DNA from: Glycomyces amatae
GTDB taxonomy: Bacteria > Actinomycetota > Actinomycetes > Mycobacteriales > Micromonosporaceae
Reading direction: 5' to 3'
Assembly (NCBI RefSeq): GCF_020991375.1
Contig: NZ_JAJLQZ010000009.1
Location: forward strand, 124,001 to 188,000
Length of the DNA: 64,000 nucleotides
Part shown: positions 9,146-18,060 of the stretch, one piece after another
How the letters are laid out: each line of letters starts with the position of its first letter
Numbering within the stretch: position 1 is the first letter of the stretch
The notes under the pieces: generated by a model
The model's database searches: none
Seen by the model: only the letters and a program-made list of their open reading frames with translations
Told to the model about the DNA's origin: nothing
Made by a program: the position numbers and the translations under genes

Positions 9146-9308
9146 CGATTTATGACGTTAAAACCCAGCGCTTTCGCGGCGAGGGCAGGGTGCCGATCCG
9201 GCTCGCTTGAGCAGCCCGCCGGGAGCTTCGACGCGAGAGGTGCCGAGGCGCCGAACCCGCGGTTCGACGGTCGATTTATAACCTTAAAACCCAGGGCGTT
9301 CGCAGGGA
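9146..9308. repeat. Twin 37-bp intergenic repeat
   Basis: Two copies, 9146-9182 and 9272-9308, start 126 bases apart and match at 31 of 37 positions around an AT-rich core (CGATTTATnACnTTAAAACC). Together they occupy most of the 330-base space between the GntR regulator and the ROK kinase, a region otherwise without a recognisable gene. Five of the six differences fall at 3-base intervals. Confidence 0.7.
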
Positions 9309-9377
9309 ACCCGGGCGGCGCGCCGGTCCGGCCCGCTACCACTGCGACAGCGCGCCCCCGCCGCCCGCCGCACCGCT

Positions 9378-10298
9378 TCAGCCCAGGAGGTCCGCGCGGT
9401 GGACGAGCGCCGCGGCGCCGATCAGGGGCGCGTCCCCGCCGAGCCCGGCCCGCACCACCGCGATCTCGGCCGCGTAGGCGTTCACCGCGTGCTCCTTGAT
9501 CGCGGCCGCGACCAGGTCCGGGTAGTCCTCGGCCACCGCCGCGAACCCGCCGCCGATCACCGCCAGCTCCAGGTCCAGCAGGGTCGAGGCGTTCACCAGG
9601 CCCAGGCCCACCGCGCGGGCCGACCGGCCGACCGCCGCGACGGCCACCGGGTCGCCGTCGCGGTAGGAGCGGGCGAGGTCCTCGCCCGTCTCGCCCCGCC
9701 AGCCCCGCGACCGGGCCCACGCCGTGGTCCGCGGCCCGGCCGCGATCCCCTCGACCGTCGCCGCCTCGACCGGGCCCTCCACTCGCTCGACCACCAGCTG
9801 CCCCAGGTGCCCGGCGTTCCCGCCCGCCCCCGACAGCAGGCGGCCGTCGGCGATCACACCGCCGCCCACGCCGGTCGAGACCACCAGGACCAGCACGTTC
9901 CGCACCCCGCGGGCGGCCCCCAGCCACGACTCGGCCAGAGCGATGCACGTCCCGTCGAGCCGGAACGCCACCTCCTCCAGGCCGGTCAGCCCGCGTACGA
10001 ACGCCGCGATCGCGAAGTCCCGCAGCGACGGCAGGTTGATCGGCGCGATCGTGCCCTTCGCCAGGTCCACCGGTCCCGCCGACCCGATCCCGGCCGCCGA
10101 CACCTCGCGCCACTCCGGCGCCTCCATGCACCCGCGCACCGCCGCCGCGATCGCCGCCTCGCCGACCGCCCGGTCCGCCGCGGCGCCCGCCCCCGTGGCG
10201 GCGCGCGTCCTCGTGTGCTCGAGGACCCGGCCGTCGCCGCGGACCAGCGCCGCCTCCACTTTGGTGCCGCCGAGGTCGATAGCCAGAGCCACTGTCAT
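9378..10298 (-). CDS. ROK-family sugar kinase (glucokinase-like)
   Basis: A 306-aa protein with the ATP-binding start ALAIDLGGTKVEAALV and a catalytic-Asp region (FRLDGTCIALAE) of the ROK type, plus GNAGHLGQ, which corresponds to the usual GExGH. The cysteine cluster (CxCGxxGC) that binds zinc in classical ROK glucokinases and repressors is absent, so this is a zinc-less subgroup. It has no N-terminal helix-turn-helix and so should be an enzyme. It phosphorylates glucose or an N-acyl sugar; the substrate is not shown. Confidence 0.85.
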   Translation of the reverse strand: MTVALAIDLGGTKVEAALVRGDGRVLEHTRTRAATGAGAAADRAVGEAAIAAAVRGCMEAPEWREVSAAGIGSAGPVDLAKGTIAPINLPSLRDFAIAAFVRGLTGLEEVAFRLDGTCIALAESWLGAARGVRNVLVLVVSTGVGGGVIADGRLLSGAGGNAGHLGQLVVERVEGPVEAATVEGIAAGPRTTAWARSRGWRGETGEDLARSYRDGDPVAVAAVGRSARAVGLGLVNASTLLDLELAVIGGGFAAVAEDYPDLVAAAIKEHAVNAYAAEIAVVRAGLGGDAPLIGAAALVHRADLLG

Positions 10299-10352
10299 GC
10301 CCGAGACTGTACCGAGTGTGCCGACGCGGCTCCGGGGCGCCGTGAGGAATGC

Positions 10353-10847
10353 TCAGGAATCGCCGCGGCGCAGCGGCCACGAGTCCTGCAACGAGTGCAC
10401 CCCGTCCGTGTCGCCCAGCCCGATGGACAGGCGCACGCCGCGGTACTGCCACCAGGAGTACCCTGCCACGCCCGCCACCAGGCCGCCGAGCAGGAACCCC
10501 AGCATCAGCGCCACGCCCAGCGGCGAACCGATCGGGATCGGCCCGGCCGCGGCCTCGACACCGAAGCCCAGCAGGACGCTCAGCACCGCGACCGCGGCCG
10601 CGATCAGCGCCGTCAGCAACCTGGTGCGCCGCCGCGTCCGCAGCAGCCCGTCGCTGTCGACGACCAGCAGCAGCTCCTCGCCGCAGGCCGGGCACCGGAG
10701 GTCGATGATCCGCATCCCGGCCTCGGGCCGGTCGACCTCGGCCGAGAAGAGCCGGTATCGGAAGGTCTCGCGCACCGCCACCACGAGGAAGAGCGACTTC
10801 TGCTCGAACAGGTGCCGCACCACCACCTTGACCGGGCCTTCGTGCAT
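10353..10847 (-). CDS. Two-helix membrane protein with a CPxCG zinc-ribbon-like motif
   Basis: A 164-aa protein with a soluble N-terminal part (about 75 residues) containing CPACGEEL, then two hydrophobic segments (…TALIAAAVAVLSVLLGFGV… and …VALMLGFLLGGLVAGVAGY…) and a short tail. The ATG at 10847 has GGAGG seven bases upstream. I do not recognise the family and the neighbours give no functional clue. Confidence 0.65.
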   Translation of the reverse strand: MHEGPVKVVVRHLFEQKSLFLVVAVRETFRYRLFSAEVDRPEAGMRIIDLRCPACGEELLLVVDSDGLLRTRRRTRLLTALIAAAVAVLSVLLGFGVEAAAGPIPIGSPLGVALMLGFLLGGLVAGVAGYSWWQYRGVRLSIGLGDTDGVHSLQDSWPLRRGDS

Positions 10848-10990
10848 GGCGACCTCCGTGCCTCGCTGCGCCGCCGATGCTAATGCGCCCGCGCCAGCCG
10901 GGCCCGCCCCCTCCCGGCGCGACCGGATCGTTCCGCCCCCGGCCGTGATCGTGCCTGTCGCCATGCCCTGCAAGACGACAGGATGGACCC

Positions 10991-11575
10991 ATGCAACGCG
11001 CACTGATCGTCATCGACGTCCAGGAGTCCTTCCGGCAGCGCCCCAACTGGGCCGCCGTCTCCGACCCCGACATCACCGCCAAAGTGGACCGCCTCGTGCG
11101 CCACGCCCGCGACACCGGCGACCTCGTCGTCTGGGTCCTCCACACCGAACCGGGCACCGGCAACGCCTTCGACCCCGCCCAGGGCTTCGTCCGCTACATC
11201 GACGGCCTCGAGCCCCGGGACGGCGAGATCGAGCTGACCAAGACCTCCCACAACGCCTTCACCACCACCAACCTCCAGCAGCTGCTCACGCAGCGCGGCA
11301 TCCGCGAGGTCCTCATCAGCGGCATCCGCACCGAGCAGTGCTGCGAGACCACCGCCCGCGTCGCCTCCGACCTAGGCTTCGACGTCACCTTCGTCATCGA
11401 CGCGACCGCCACCCACCCCGTCGAGCACCGCGACGCCGCCCCCGGCCGCACCCTCGACGAGATCCTGGCCGACCCCCGCACCCTCGGCACCGACGCTGTC
11501 ATCGCCCGCACCGAGTACGCGCTGGCGGGCCGCTTCGCGCGGATCAGTACCGTCGACGAGGTAGTAGCCGCCTGA
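10991..11575 (+). CDS. Isochorismatase-fold cysteine hydrolase
   Basis: A 194-aa protein with the catalytic triad of this superfamily: Asp9 (VIDVQ), Lys84 (LTKTSHNAF) and the nucleophile Cys117 in GIRTEQCCETTA. Members hydrolyse isochorismate, nicotinamide, N-carbamoyl amides or related compounds. The sequence alone does not choose between them. It precedes a GlxA-type regulator by 19 bases and is probably co-transcribed with it, a pairing often seen. Confidence 0.88.
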   Translation: MQRALIVIDVQESFRQRPNWAAVSDPDITAKVDRLVRHARDTGDLVVWVLHTEPGTGNAFDPAQGFVRYIDGLEPRDGEIELTKTSHNAFTTTNLQQLLTQRGIREVLISGIRTEQCCETTARVASDLGFDVTFVIDATATHPVEHRDAAPGRTLDEILADPRTLGTDAVIARTEYALAGRFARISTVDEVVAA

Positions 11576-11594
11576 CCGGATCGGGAGGTCCCGC

Positions 11595-12527
11595 ATGACC
11601 CGAGTCGTCTTCCTGCTGGTGCCGAACCTGCACCTGCTGGACCTGGCCGGCCCCGCCCAAGTGTTCTCGGGGGCCGCCGACCTCGGCCTGGGCTACGAGT
11701 CGCACTACGTCGCCGAACGCGAGGAGGTGCCGACCGCGCAGGGCCTCCCGGTCCGGGCCGCCACCGCCTGGCCCGACCTCGGCCCCGAGGACCTGGTGCT
11801 CGTGCCGGGCTGGCGCTCCCCGGGCTCGGCGGGCGGGCCGCGCCTGTCCGCCGACCAGGCGCGGCGCCTGGCCGAGCACCACGGCCGCGGCGGCACCGTC
11901 GGCAGCGTCTGCTCGGGCGCCTTCGCGCTCGGCCAGGCGGGGCTGCTCGACGGCCGCCGCTGCACGACCCACCACGAACTCCAGGACGAGCTGGAGCGGC
12001 GCTTCCCGGCGGCGACGGTGCTGCGCGACCGCCTGTTCACGAGCGAGGATCGGGTGGTGACCTCGGCGGGCATCGCCAGCGGCATCGACCTGGCCCTGCA
12101 CCTGGTCGCGACCCGCCACGGCCCGGCCCTCGCGGCCCGGATCGCGCGCGGGATGGTCGTCTACGCCCGCCGCGGCGGCGAGGCCTCCCAGGTGAGCGTG
12201 ATGCTGCGCCACCGCTCGCACCTGTCCGACGCCGTCCACCGCGTCCAGGACGTGATCGACGCCCGCTTCGCCGAACCGCTGCGCCTGGCCGGCCTCGCCG
12301 CCGGGGCCGGCGTCAGCGAGCGCACCCTGACGCGCCTGTTCAACGCCGCCACCGGCATGACGCCCCTGCGCTACCAGTCCCTGCTGCGGCTGGAGCGCGC
12401 CGAGCACCTGATCGCGCAGGGCGGCACGGTCGAGGCCGCGGCCCGGGCGGTCGGCTTCGCCGACGCCAGGATGCTCCGGCGCCTCCGCGCGGGCGCCGCG
12501 TCCGGGGCCGGAACGCCTCCGGCGTGA
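11595..12527 (+). CDS. GlxA-type AraC regulator with DJ-1/PfpI domain
   Basis: A 310-aa protein. The N-terminal half is a DJ-1/PfpI-like amidase domain with the nucleophile-elbow cysteine in GSVCSGAFALGQAGLL. The C-terminal half is an AraC double helix-turn-helix (LAGLAAGAGVSERTLTRLF, then AARAVGFADARML). GGAGG stands before the ATG. It probably senses a small metabolite and controls the hydrolase in front of it. A paralogue of the same design lies at 35496-36461. Confidence 0.87.
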   Translation: MTRVVFLLVPNLHLLDLAGPAQVFSGAADLGLGYESHYVAEREEVPTAQGLPVRAATAWPDLGPEDLVLVPGWRSPGSAGGPRLSADQARRLAEHHGRGGTVGSVCSGAFALGQAGLLDGRRCTTHHELQDELERRFPAATVLRDRLFTSEDRVVTSAGIASGIDLALHLVATRHGPALAARIARGMVVYARRGGEASQVSVMLRHRSHLSDAVHRVQDVIDARFAEPLRLAGLAAGAGVSERTLTRLFNAATGMTPLRYQSLLRLERAEHLIAQGGTVEAAARAVGFADARMLRRLRAGAASGAGTPPA

Positions 12528-12558
12528 CACCTTCGAGTGAAATCTCGCGGCGGCGGGC

Positions 12559-12612
12559 CTGTCGCGCGGATTTTCTGTCGGACCCCCGCGGAACGATCGA
12601 GCGGCGCGACAG
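12559..12612. terminator. Inverted repeat between convergent genes
   Basis: Nine-base arms CTGTCGCGC (12559-12567) and GCGCGACAG (12604-12612) separated by 36 bases, downstream of the GlxA-type regulator. It could act as a weak terminator. The rest of 12528-12735 has no gene. Confidence 0.35.
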
Positions 12613-12687
12613 TACTTTCCCCTCTCGTGGTGGGTGGGGGTTCGTGGACGGCCGAACCGGTACGGACGCCGACGCGGTTCGCGCCGG

Positions 12688-12715
12688 GCGGTTCCGATGC
12701 GGCGGTTCCGGTGCG
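12688..12715. repeat. Tandem 14-bp repeat
   Basis: Two adjacent copies of GCGGTTCCGRTGCG (12688-12701 and 12702-12715), 13 of 14 identical, with a degenerate third copy upstream. It lies 20 bases past the end of the DUF1838-like gene. No function is evident. Confidence 0.5.
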
Positions 12716-12735
12716 GTCGCGCTCGGCGCGGTCGC

Positions 12736-13662
12736 TCAGGTCCCGTTCTCCTCGCACCACTGCGCCCAGCTGAGCGACCCCTCGCCGAGCTGGTGCCTCC
12801 AGAACGAGCTCCACGACGTCCGGCTCGGGCCCGGCTCCTCCGGAGCGGCCGCATAGGCCGGGAACTCGGCTTCCACGGCCTCCCTCAGCCACGGCTCCAG
12901 ATCGCCGAAGCCCTCCAGCGTCCAGCTCCTGGCGTGGTAGACCACGCCCGCGCCGCCCGTCGCGGACTCGGCGAGCCCCGTGAACGGCGGCCACGGCCCC
13001 ACCCGGCTCCAGTTGCACACCACCGGCAGCGCCCCCCGCGGCACGCCCCGGCCCCCTGCGACCGGGCCTTCTGCGACGCCGCCCCGGTCGACCGCGGCCG
13101 CATCGACGGCGAAGTCGAACAGCTCCCAAGTCGTGTAGACCCCGCCGGGCAGCCCGAACCCCTCCCCGAGCTGCGCGCCCAGGTCGGTGCGCGGCGGGAT
13201 GTCGAGCGACCACACCAGGCGCCCGTGGACCTCCAGCGGCGGCGGCCCGGTGAAGTCCCGGGTGATCGGGAACGGGCCCTGGTTCACCGGGTCGTTGTTG
13301 ACCGGCACCACCGGGTAGGTGCGGCCGTCGACCGGGTTGCGCCACTCGCGCAGGATCCGGGCCGGCTCAGCCGGGTCGGTGTAGAACACCAGCTCGCGCG
13401 TGAGCAGGTGCAGCCGGTTCGTCCCCGGCTCCCGGTGCAGGCGCCGGATGTTGAAGCCCTCGAACCCGAACAGCCGGGTCCCGTGGCGCAGCCGCGGCGC
13501 GAGCGCGTCGCCGGGCACGTCGGCGCAGACGGACCCGGAGATCCGGTACACCATGTCCCCGCCGTCGGGCCGGCCCAGCAGCCGCAGGTAGGTCCGCCCG
13601 AGGGGGTCCTCCACCAGCGAGTAGAGCGGGCCGGGGTCGGTCGGGTCCGGTTCGTGCGGCAT
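12736..13662 (-). CDS. DUF1838-like protein of unknown function
   Basis: A 308-aa soluble protein with no signal peptide. The segments MVYRISGSVCADVPGD, LFGFEGFNIRRL, and a tryptophan-rich C-terminal half match my recollection of the DUF1838 family, whose function is unknown. AGGAGGG precedes the ATG. It ends convergently with the GlxA-type regulator and follows an MFS gene on the same strand. Confidence 0.6.
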   Translation of the reverse strand: MPHEPDPTDPGPLYSLVEDPLGRTYLRLLGRPDGGDMVYRISGSVCADVPGDALAPRLRHGTRLFGFEGFNIRRLHREPGTNRLHLLTRELVFYTDPAEPARILREWRNPVDGRTYPVVPVNNDPVNQGPFPITRDFTGPPPLEVHGRLVWSLDIPPRTDLGAQLGEGFGLPGGVYTTWELFDFAVDAAAVDRGGVAEGPVAGGRGVPRGALPVVCNWSRVGPWPPFTGLAESATGGAGVVYHARSWTLEGFGDLEPWLREAVEAEFPAYAAAPEEPGPSRTSWSSFWRHQLGEGSLSWAQWCEENGT

Positions 13663-13714
13663 GGCCCTCCTCAGTGCGGCGACACCGTGAGTGTCGCCCG
13701 GCCCGCCGCGGCTG

Positions 13715-14944
13715 TCAACGGCCGGTCCCGGCCTCCGCCCCGGCGGTCTTCGGCGGGCGCGCGGCGGGGGAGCACAGCAGCGCCACGCCCACCAGGACCA
13801 GCACCACGTAGAACGCGTTGCGCAGCCCCCACTGGTCGCCCAGGAGCCCGATGAGCGGCGGTCCGATGAGGAACGCGAAGTATCCGATCGTCGCCACGGC
13901 CGCGACGCTCGCCGTGGCCTTCCGCGGGTCGTCGGCCGCGGCCGACATGCCGACCGGGAACCCCAGCGAGGCCCCCACGCCCCACAGGACCGTCCCGGCG
14001 ATCGCCACCGGCGCGGTCGGGCCCAGGATGACCAGCAGCAGGCCCGCGAACGCCAGGAACGCCGACCCGGCCAGCACCGGCACCCGCCCGAACCGGTCGA
14101 GCAGGTAGCCGCCGCCGACGCGCCCGGCGGTCATCGCGGTGACGAACACGGCGAAGACGGCCGCGCCGCCGGGGTTGGTCAGCCCGTAGCCGTCGACCAT
14201 CGCCAGGCCCAGCCAGTCGTTCGCGGTGCCCTCGGTGAACCCCATGCCCAGGATGATCAGGCCGATGAGCAGGATGCGCGGGTCGGTCCACACGCTCAGG
14301 CGGGAGCGCCAGCCCGCGGCCGTCCCCGCGCCGGCCTCGGCCGGCTCCTCGGCCGGCTGGAGGAACCGCACCACGTACAGGTCCGCCGCGATCACGGCGA
14401 GCCCGATGGCCACCAGGTGCACCAGGACGGGCACGCCCAGCTGCTCGGTGAGCGCGCCGAAGCCCGCGCCGAGCATCGTGCCGAGGCTGAACCCGGCGTG
14501 GAACATCGGCATGAGGGTCTTGCGGACGCGCCGCTCGTTGGCCGCGCCCGACAGGTTCATGGCCACGTCCAGGACCGCGTTGCCCGCCCCCAGCACCATG
14601 AGCGCCGCGAACAGCGCCCAGAAGCTCGGCACCAGCCCCGCGATGAGGCCCGCGGCGGTCAGGCCGACCGCCGTGGTCCCCAGGAACCAGCCGATCGCCC
14701 GGGTCGCGCCCAGGTACGTGATGACGTGGCTGGAGGTCAGCAGCCCCAGGATCGCGCCCGAGGCCATCCCCAGGATCAGGACGCCCATCTCCTGGGTCGA
14801 GGCCCCGAGGATGTCGCGCACGTTCGGGATGCGGGCGGCCCAGTTGGCGAACACGAAGCCCGACAGCGCGAACACCGCGAACACCGCGTTGCGCCAGCGG
14901 GCCAGGGCGGGGTCGGTGCGCTCGCGCACGGCAGAGTCGGTCAC
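13715..14944 (-). CDS. MFS transporter, YbjJ/FucP-like
   Basis: A 409-aa protein with 12 hydrophobic segments. The N-terminal ALSGFVFANWAARIPNVRD and the mid-protein MNLSGAANERRVRKTLMPMFHAGFSLG are typical of YbjJ-like major facilitator proteins. The start is GTG. It is divergent from the FAD oxidoreductase at 15151, with 206 bases shared between them, and could be an exporter for the nearby polyketide pathway. The substrate is unknown. Confidence 0.83.
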   Translation of the reverse strand: MTDSAVRERTDPALARWRNAVFAVFALSGFVFANWAARIPNVRDILGASTQEMGVLILGMASGAILGLLTSSHVITYLGATRAIGWFLGTTAVGLTAAGLIAGLVPSFWALFAALMVLGAGNAVLDVAMNLSGAANERRVRKTLMPMFHAGFSLGTMLGAGFGALTEQLGVPVLVHLVAIGLAVIAADLYVVRFLQPAEEPAEAGAGTAAGWRSRLSVWTDPRILLIGLIILGMGFTEGTANDWLGLAMVDGYGLTNPGGAAVFAVFVTAMTAGRVGGGYLLDRFGRVPVLAGSAFLAFAGLLLVILGPTAPVAIAGTVLWGVGASLGFPVGMSAAADDPRKATASVAAVATIGYFAFLIGPPLIGLLGDQWGLRNAFYVVLVLVGVALLCSPAARPPKTAGAEAGTGR

Positions 14945-15150
14945 GGCGGTCCAATCGAACGGTACGGGCGCGGGCCCGGAGCCGGGCCCCGCCTAGCTTG
15001 CACCCCCGGCGGGCGTTCGACAAACGCATTCGACGCGAACGCCGCTGCGGGCCCGCCGCCTCCGGTTTACTCGACACCGGGGCCGGGCACGCCCGCCGCC
15101 TATCCGCCGCGCCCCCGGGTACCCGGGCCGACGAAGGAGGTGCCGCACGC

Positions 15151-16752
15151 ATGGCAGGAGTCGAGACGGCCGACGCCGTCGTCATCGGAGCGGGCCCGAA
15201 CGGGCTCGTCGCCGCCAACCTCCTGGCCCAGGCGGGCTGGGAGGTCATCGTCCTCGAAGCCGCCGACGAACCCGGCGGGGCCGTGCGCACCGCCGAGCTC
15301 GCCGCCCCCGGCTTCCGCGCCGACCGGTGCAGCGCGTTCTACCCGCTCGCGGCCGTCTCGCCCGTCATCGCGGGGCTCGGCCTCGACGAGTACGGCCTGC
15401 GCTGGCGCCGCGCGCCCGAAGTCCTCGCCCACGTCCTGCCCGACGGCCGGACCGCCCTGCTCTCGCGCGACCTCGCCCGCACCGCCGCCTCGCTCGACGC
15501 CTTCGCCGAGGGCGACGGCGACGCCTGGGGCGCCGAGTACGCGCTCTGGCGGCGCCTGCGCGAACCCCTCGTCGAGGCCATGCTCCGCCCCTTCCCGCCG
15601 GTGCGCGCCGCCACCGCCCTCCTGCGCGCCCTCGGACCCGGCGACGCCCTCCGCTTCTCCCGCCTCGCCGTCATGCCCGCCCGCCGCCTCGTCGACGAGC
15701 GCTTCACCGGCGACGGCGCCCGCATCCTCCTCGCCGGGAACGCCATGCACTCAGGGCTCGGTCCCGACCAGGCCGGCAGCGCCCTCTTCGGCTGGCTCCT
15801 GTCCATGGTCGGCCAGGACGCGGGCTTCCCCGTCCCCGAAGGCGGCGCCGGGAGCCTCACCGCCGCGCTCGTCGCCCGCCTCGAAGCCCACGGCGGCCGC
15901 GTCGACTGCCGCAGGTCCGCCGCGAGGATCCTCCACGCCCGCGGCACCGCCGTCGGCGTCCGCGACGCCGAGGGCACCCCGATCCGGGCCCGCCGCGCCG
16001 TCCTCGCCGACGTCACCGCCCCGCACCTGTACCGCGACCTCATCGGCGCCGAGCACCTCCCGGCCCGCCTCCTCGCCGACCTCGACACGTTCGACTGGGA
16101 CCCGGCCACGTTCAAGGTCGACTGGGCCCTCGACGCGCCCGTGCCCTGGCGGACCGAGGCGGCCGCCGCCGCCGGGACCGTCCACCTCGGCGCCGACCTC
16201 GACGGCCTCTCCATGCACAGCGCCGAGAGCGCCGTCGGCCGCGAACCGGAGGACCCGTTCCTCCTCATGGGCCAGATGACCACCGCCGACCCCACGCGCT
16301 CCCCGCACGGCACCGAGACCCTGTGGGCCTACACGCGCCTGCCCCGCGGCCTGGCGTGGACCCCCGACCTCGCGCGCAGCCGCGCCGACCGCATCGAGGC
16401 GGCGATCGAACGGCACGCCCCCGGCTTCCGCGGCCGCATCGTCGGCCGCGCCCTCAGCGGCCCGCCCGAACTCGAGGCCCTCGACCGCAACCTCGTCGAG
16501 GGCGCCATCAACGCCGGCTCCGCCGCCGTCCACCAGCAGCTGGTGTTCCGGCCCGTCCCCGGCGCCTCCCGCGCCGACACCGCCCTGGACCGCCTCTTCC
16601 TCGCGGGCGCCTCCGCCCACCCCGGCGGCGCCGTCCACGGCGCGCCCGGCGCGAACGCCGCCCGCGCCGCGATGGCCCGCAACGGCCTCGCCGGGCCCTG
16701 CTACCGCGCCGCCGCCGCCGGCGTCCGCCGGCTCCTGTACGGCCGCGACTGA
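15151..16752 (+). CDS. FAD-dependent oxidoreductase, phytoene-desaturase-like
   Basis: A 533-aa protein with an N-terminal Rossmann FAD motif (VVIGAGPNGLVAANLLAQAGW … EAADEPGG) and the C-terminal FAD-binding end (LFLAGASAHPGGAVHGAPGANAA) of the CrtI/amine-oxidase group. The start at 15151 has a strong GAAGGAGG site; the frame is open further upstream but lacks coding character. Related enzymes desaturate or saturate polyprenyl chains. Close to a UbiA prenyltransferase and a type III PKS, it may act on a prenyl side chain; that is inferred. Confidence 0.83.
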   Translation: MAGVETADAVVIGAGPNGLVAANLLAQAGWEVIVLEAADEPGGAVRTAELAAPGFRADRCSAFYPLAAVSPVIAGLGLDEYGLRWRRAPEVLAHVLPDGRTALLSRDLARTAASLDAFAEGDGDAWGAEYALWRRLREPLVEAMLRPFPPVRAATALLRALGPGDALRFSRLAVMPARRLVDERFTGDGARILLAGNAMHSGLGPDQAGSALFGWLLSMVGQDAGFPVPEGGAGSLTAALVARLEAHGGRVDCRRSAARILHARGTAVGVRDAEGTPIRARRAVLADVTAPHLYRDLIGAEHLPARLLADLDTFDWDPATFKVDWALDAPVPWRTEAAAAAGTVHLGADLDGLSMHSAESAVGREPEDPFLLMGQMTTADPTRSPHGTETLWAYTRLPRGLAWTPDLARSRADRIEAAIERHAPGFRGRIVGRALSGPPELEALDRNLVEGAINAGSAAVHQQLVFRPVPGASRADTALDRLFLAGASAHPGGAVHGAPGANAARAAMARNGLAGPCYRAAAAGVRRLLYGRD

Positions 16753-16847
16753 CCGTCCTGTTTGCAGGCCGCCCGCCTCGGGTACCTCGGCAGTGGCCGC
16801 GGAGCGCGGCCGCCGGACCGGCGCCGGTGCGCCGAAGAGGGGGAACG

Positions 16848-17333
16848 GTGACCGGAACGGACCCCGGGGTCGTGATCGACGCCCCGGTCCCCGCCGAAGC
16901 GGTCTTCGACGTGCTGGCCGACGGCTGGGACTACTCGTCCTGGGTCGTGGGCGCCTCCCGCATCCGCGACGCCGACCCCGACTGGCCCGCCGAGGGCTCC
17001 CGCATCCACCACAGCGTCGGCCCCTGGCCCCTCGTCATCGAGGACTTCACCCAGGTGCTCGCCGTCGACCCGCCCCGCCTGCTGGTCCTGGAGGCCCGCA
17101 TCTGGCCGGTCGGCCGGACCCGCATCCGCTTCGACCTCGCCGGCGACGACCGGCGGACGACGATCCGCATGACCGAACTGGCCTCGCGCGGGCCCGCCGT
17201 GATGCTCCCCGCGCCGCTCCAGGCCAGGCTCATCGCCCCGCGCAACCGCGAGACGCTCCGCCGCCTGTGCCGACTCGCGCAGGCCCGATCGAAGACCGGC
17301 CCGGAACCGGACACGGAAGGACCCTCCGCATGA
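16848..17333 (+). CDS. SRPBCC-fold (polyketide cyclase / START-like) protein
   Basis: A 161-aa protein with the SRPBCC pattern: it begins VVIDAPVPAEAVFDVLADGWDYSSWVVG, has a central beta-sheet, and ends in an amphipathic helix (NRETLRRLCRLAQA). The fold forms a hydrophobic cavity used by aromatase/cyclases and lipid-binding proteins. The start is GTG with GAAGAGGGGGAA upstream. It overlaps the next small gene by 4 bases (ATGA at 17330-17333). Confidence 0.78.
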   Translation: MTGTDPGVVIDAPVPAEAVFDVLADGWDYSSWVVGASRIRDADPDWPAEGSRIHHSVGPWPLVIEDFTQVLAVDPPRLLVLEARIWPVGRTRIRFDLAGDDRRTTIRMTELASRGPAVMLPAPLQARLIAPRNRETLRRLCRLAQARSKTGPEPDTEGPSA

Positions 17334-17464
17334 ACTGGATCATCAGGAACATCGCACTCGCCGTCGCCATGGCCCTCGGCCGCCGCGCCTGGCGGGCCTA
17401 CCGGCGCCACCGCGCCGCCGACAAGACCGCCGAACGCGCCGCCATCGCGTCCGCCCGCAGGTGA
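17330..17464 (+). CDS. 44-aa basic membrane-associated small protein
   Basis: A short product with one hydrophobic segment (IIRNIALAVAMALG) followed by an Arg/Ala-rich basic helix. It is translationally coupled to the SRPBCC gene by an ATGA overlap and nearly all its codons end in G or C, so it looks real. Function is unknown. Confidence 0.6.
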   Translation: MNWIIRNIALAVAMALGRRAWRAYRRHRAADKTAERAAIASARR

Positions 17465-17466
17465 TC

Positions 17467-17483
17467 CTCCTGCGCCGCAGGAG
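17467..17483. terminator. Short palindrome after the small protein gene
   Basis: CTCCTGCG / CGCAGGAG around a single C at 17467-17483, immediately after the stop. It could form a 7-bp hairpin. Weak evidence for a terminator. Confidence 0.35.
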
Positions 17484-17500
17484 CGGCGGAAGACCGCCAG

Positions 17501-17525
17501 GTGTGGAACCCCCTGCGAGGGGTAC
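17501..17525 (+). promoter_or_regulatory. Possible SigB/SigF-type stress promoter
   Basis: GTGT (17501-17504), then 15 bases, then GGGTAC (17520-17525) fits the pattern GNNT - N14-16 - GGGTA of actinobacterial general-stress sigma factors. It lies about 40 bases before a DUF4383 gene, and a GlsB-type gene follows; both families are commonly stress-induced. Confidence 0.4.
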
Positions 17526-17563
17526 ACCCCTGGCGACCTCGCCGACCGGAAAGGGGAGCTGAG

Positions 17564-18016
17564 ATGGCAGAGACGCACGCATCCGCGACAGGGGGACGCA
17601 CACCGGTCCAAGCGGTGACGATGGTCGTCGCGCTGGTGTTCCTCCTGGTGGGCCTCCTCGGGTTCGTCCCGGGGGTCACCCAGAACTTCGACTCGATGAG
17701 CTTCGCCGGCCACCATTCCGAGGCGGAGCTGCTGGGCCTGTTCCAGGTCTCGATCCTGCACAACCTCGTCCACCTGCTGTTCGGCGTCGTCGGCTTCCTG
17801 GCGGCCCGCTCGGTGACCGGCTCGGTGATGTACCTGCTCTGGGGCGGGGCCATCTACCTGGTCCTGTGGCTGTACGGCCTGATCATCGACCTCGACTCCA
17901 GCGCCAACTTCGTGCCGCTCAACGACGCCGACAACTGGCTGCACCTCGTGCTCGGCGTCGGCATGATCGCCTTGGGCGCCCTGCTCGGCAGGCGCTCCCG
18001 GAGCGTCGCGCACTGA
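17564..18016 (+). CDS. DUF4383 four-helix membrane protein
   Basis: A 150-aa protein with four hydrophobic segments and the conserved features of DUF4383: LLVGLLGFVPGVT, an HNLVHLLFGVVGF segment and DNWLHLVLGVGMIALG. The ATG at 17564 has AAGGGGAG upstream, and the longer frame has no signal-like N terminus. The family's role is unknown; members are frequently osmotic- or stress-induced. It precedes the GlsB-like gene by 44 bases. Confidence 0.8.
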   Translation: MAETHASATGGRTPVQAVTMVVALVFLLVGLLGFVPGVTQNFDSMSFAGHHSEAELLGLFQVSILHNLVHLLFGVVGFLAARSVTGSVMYLLWGGAIYLVLWLYGLIIDLDSSANFVPLNDADNWLHLVLGVGMIALGALLGRRSRSVAH

Positions 18017-18060
18017 CCGCCATCCGCAACCGACCACACTCACAGACAAGGAGTCCATCC

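Noticed and set aside
14998-15150. Upstream extension of the phytoene-desaturase-like gene
   Set aside because: It precedes a strong GAAGGAGG site and the family's normal N terminus, so the extension is not used.
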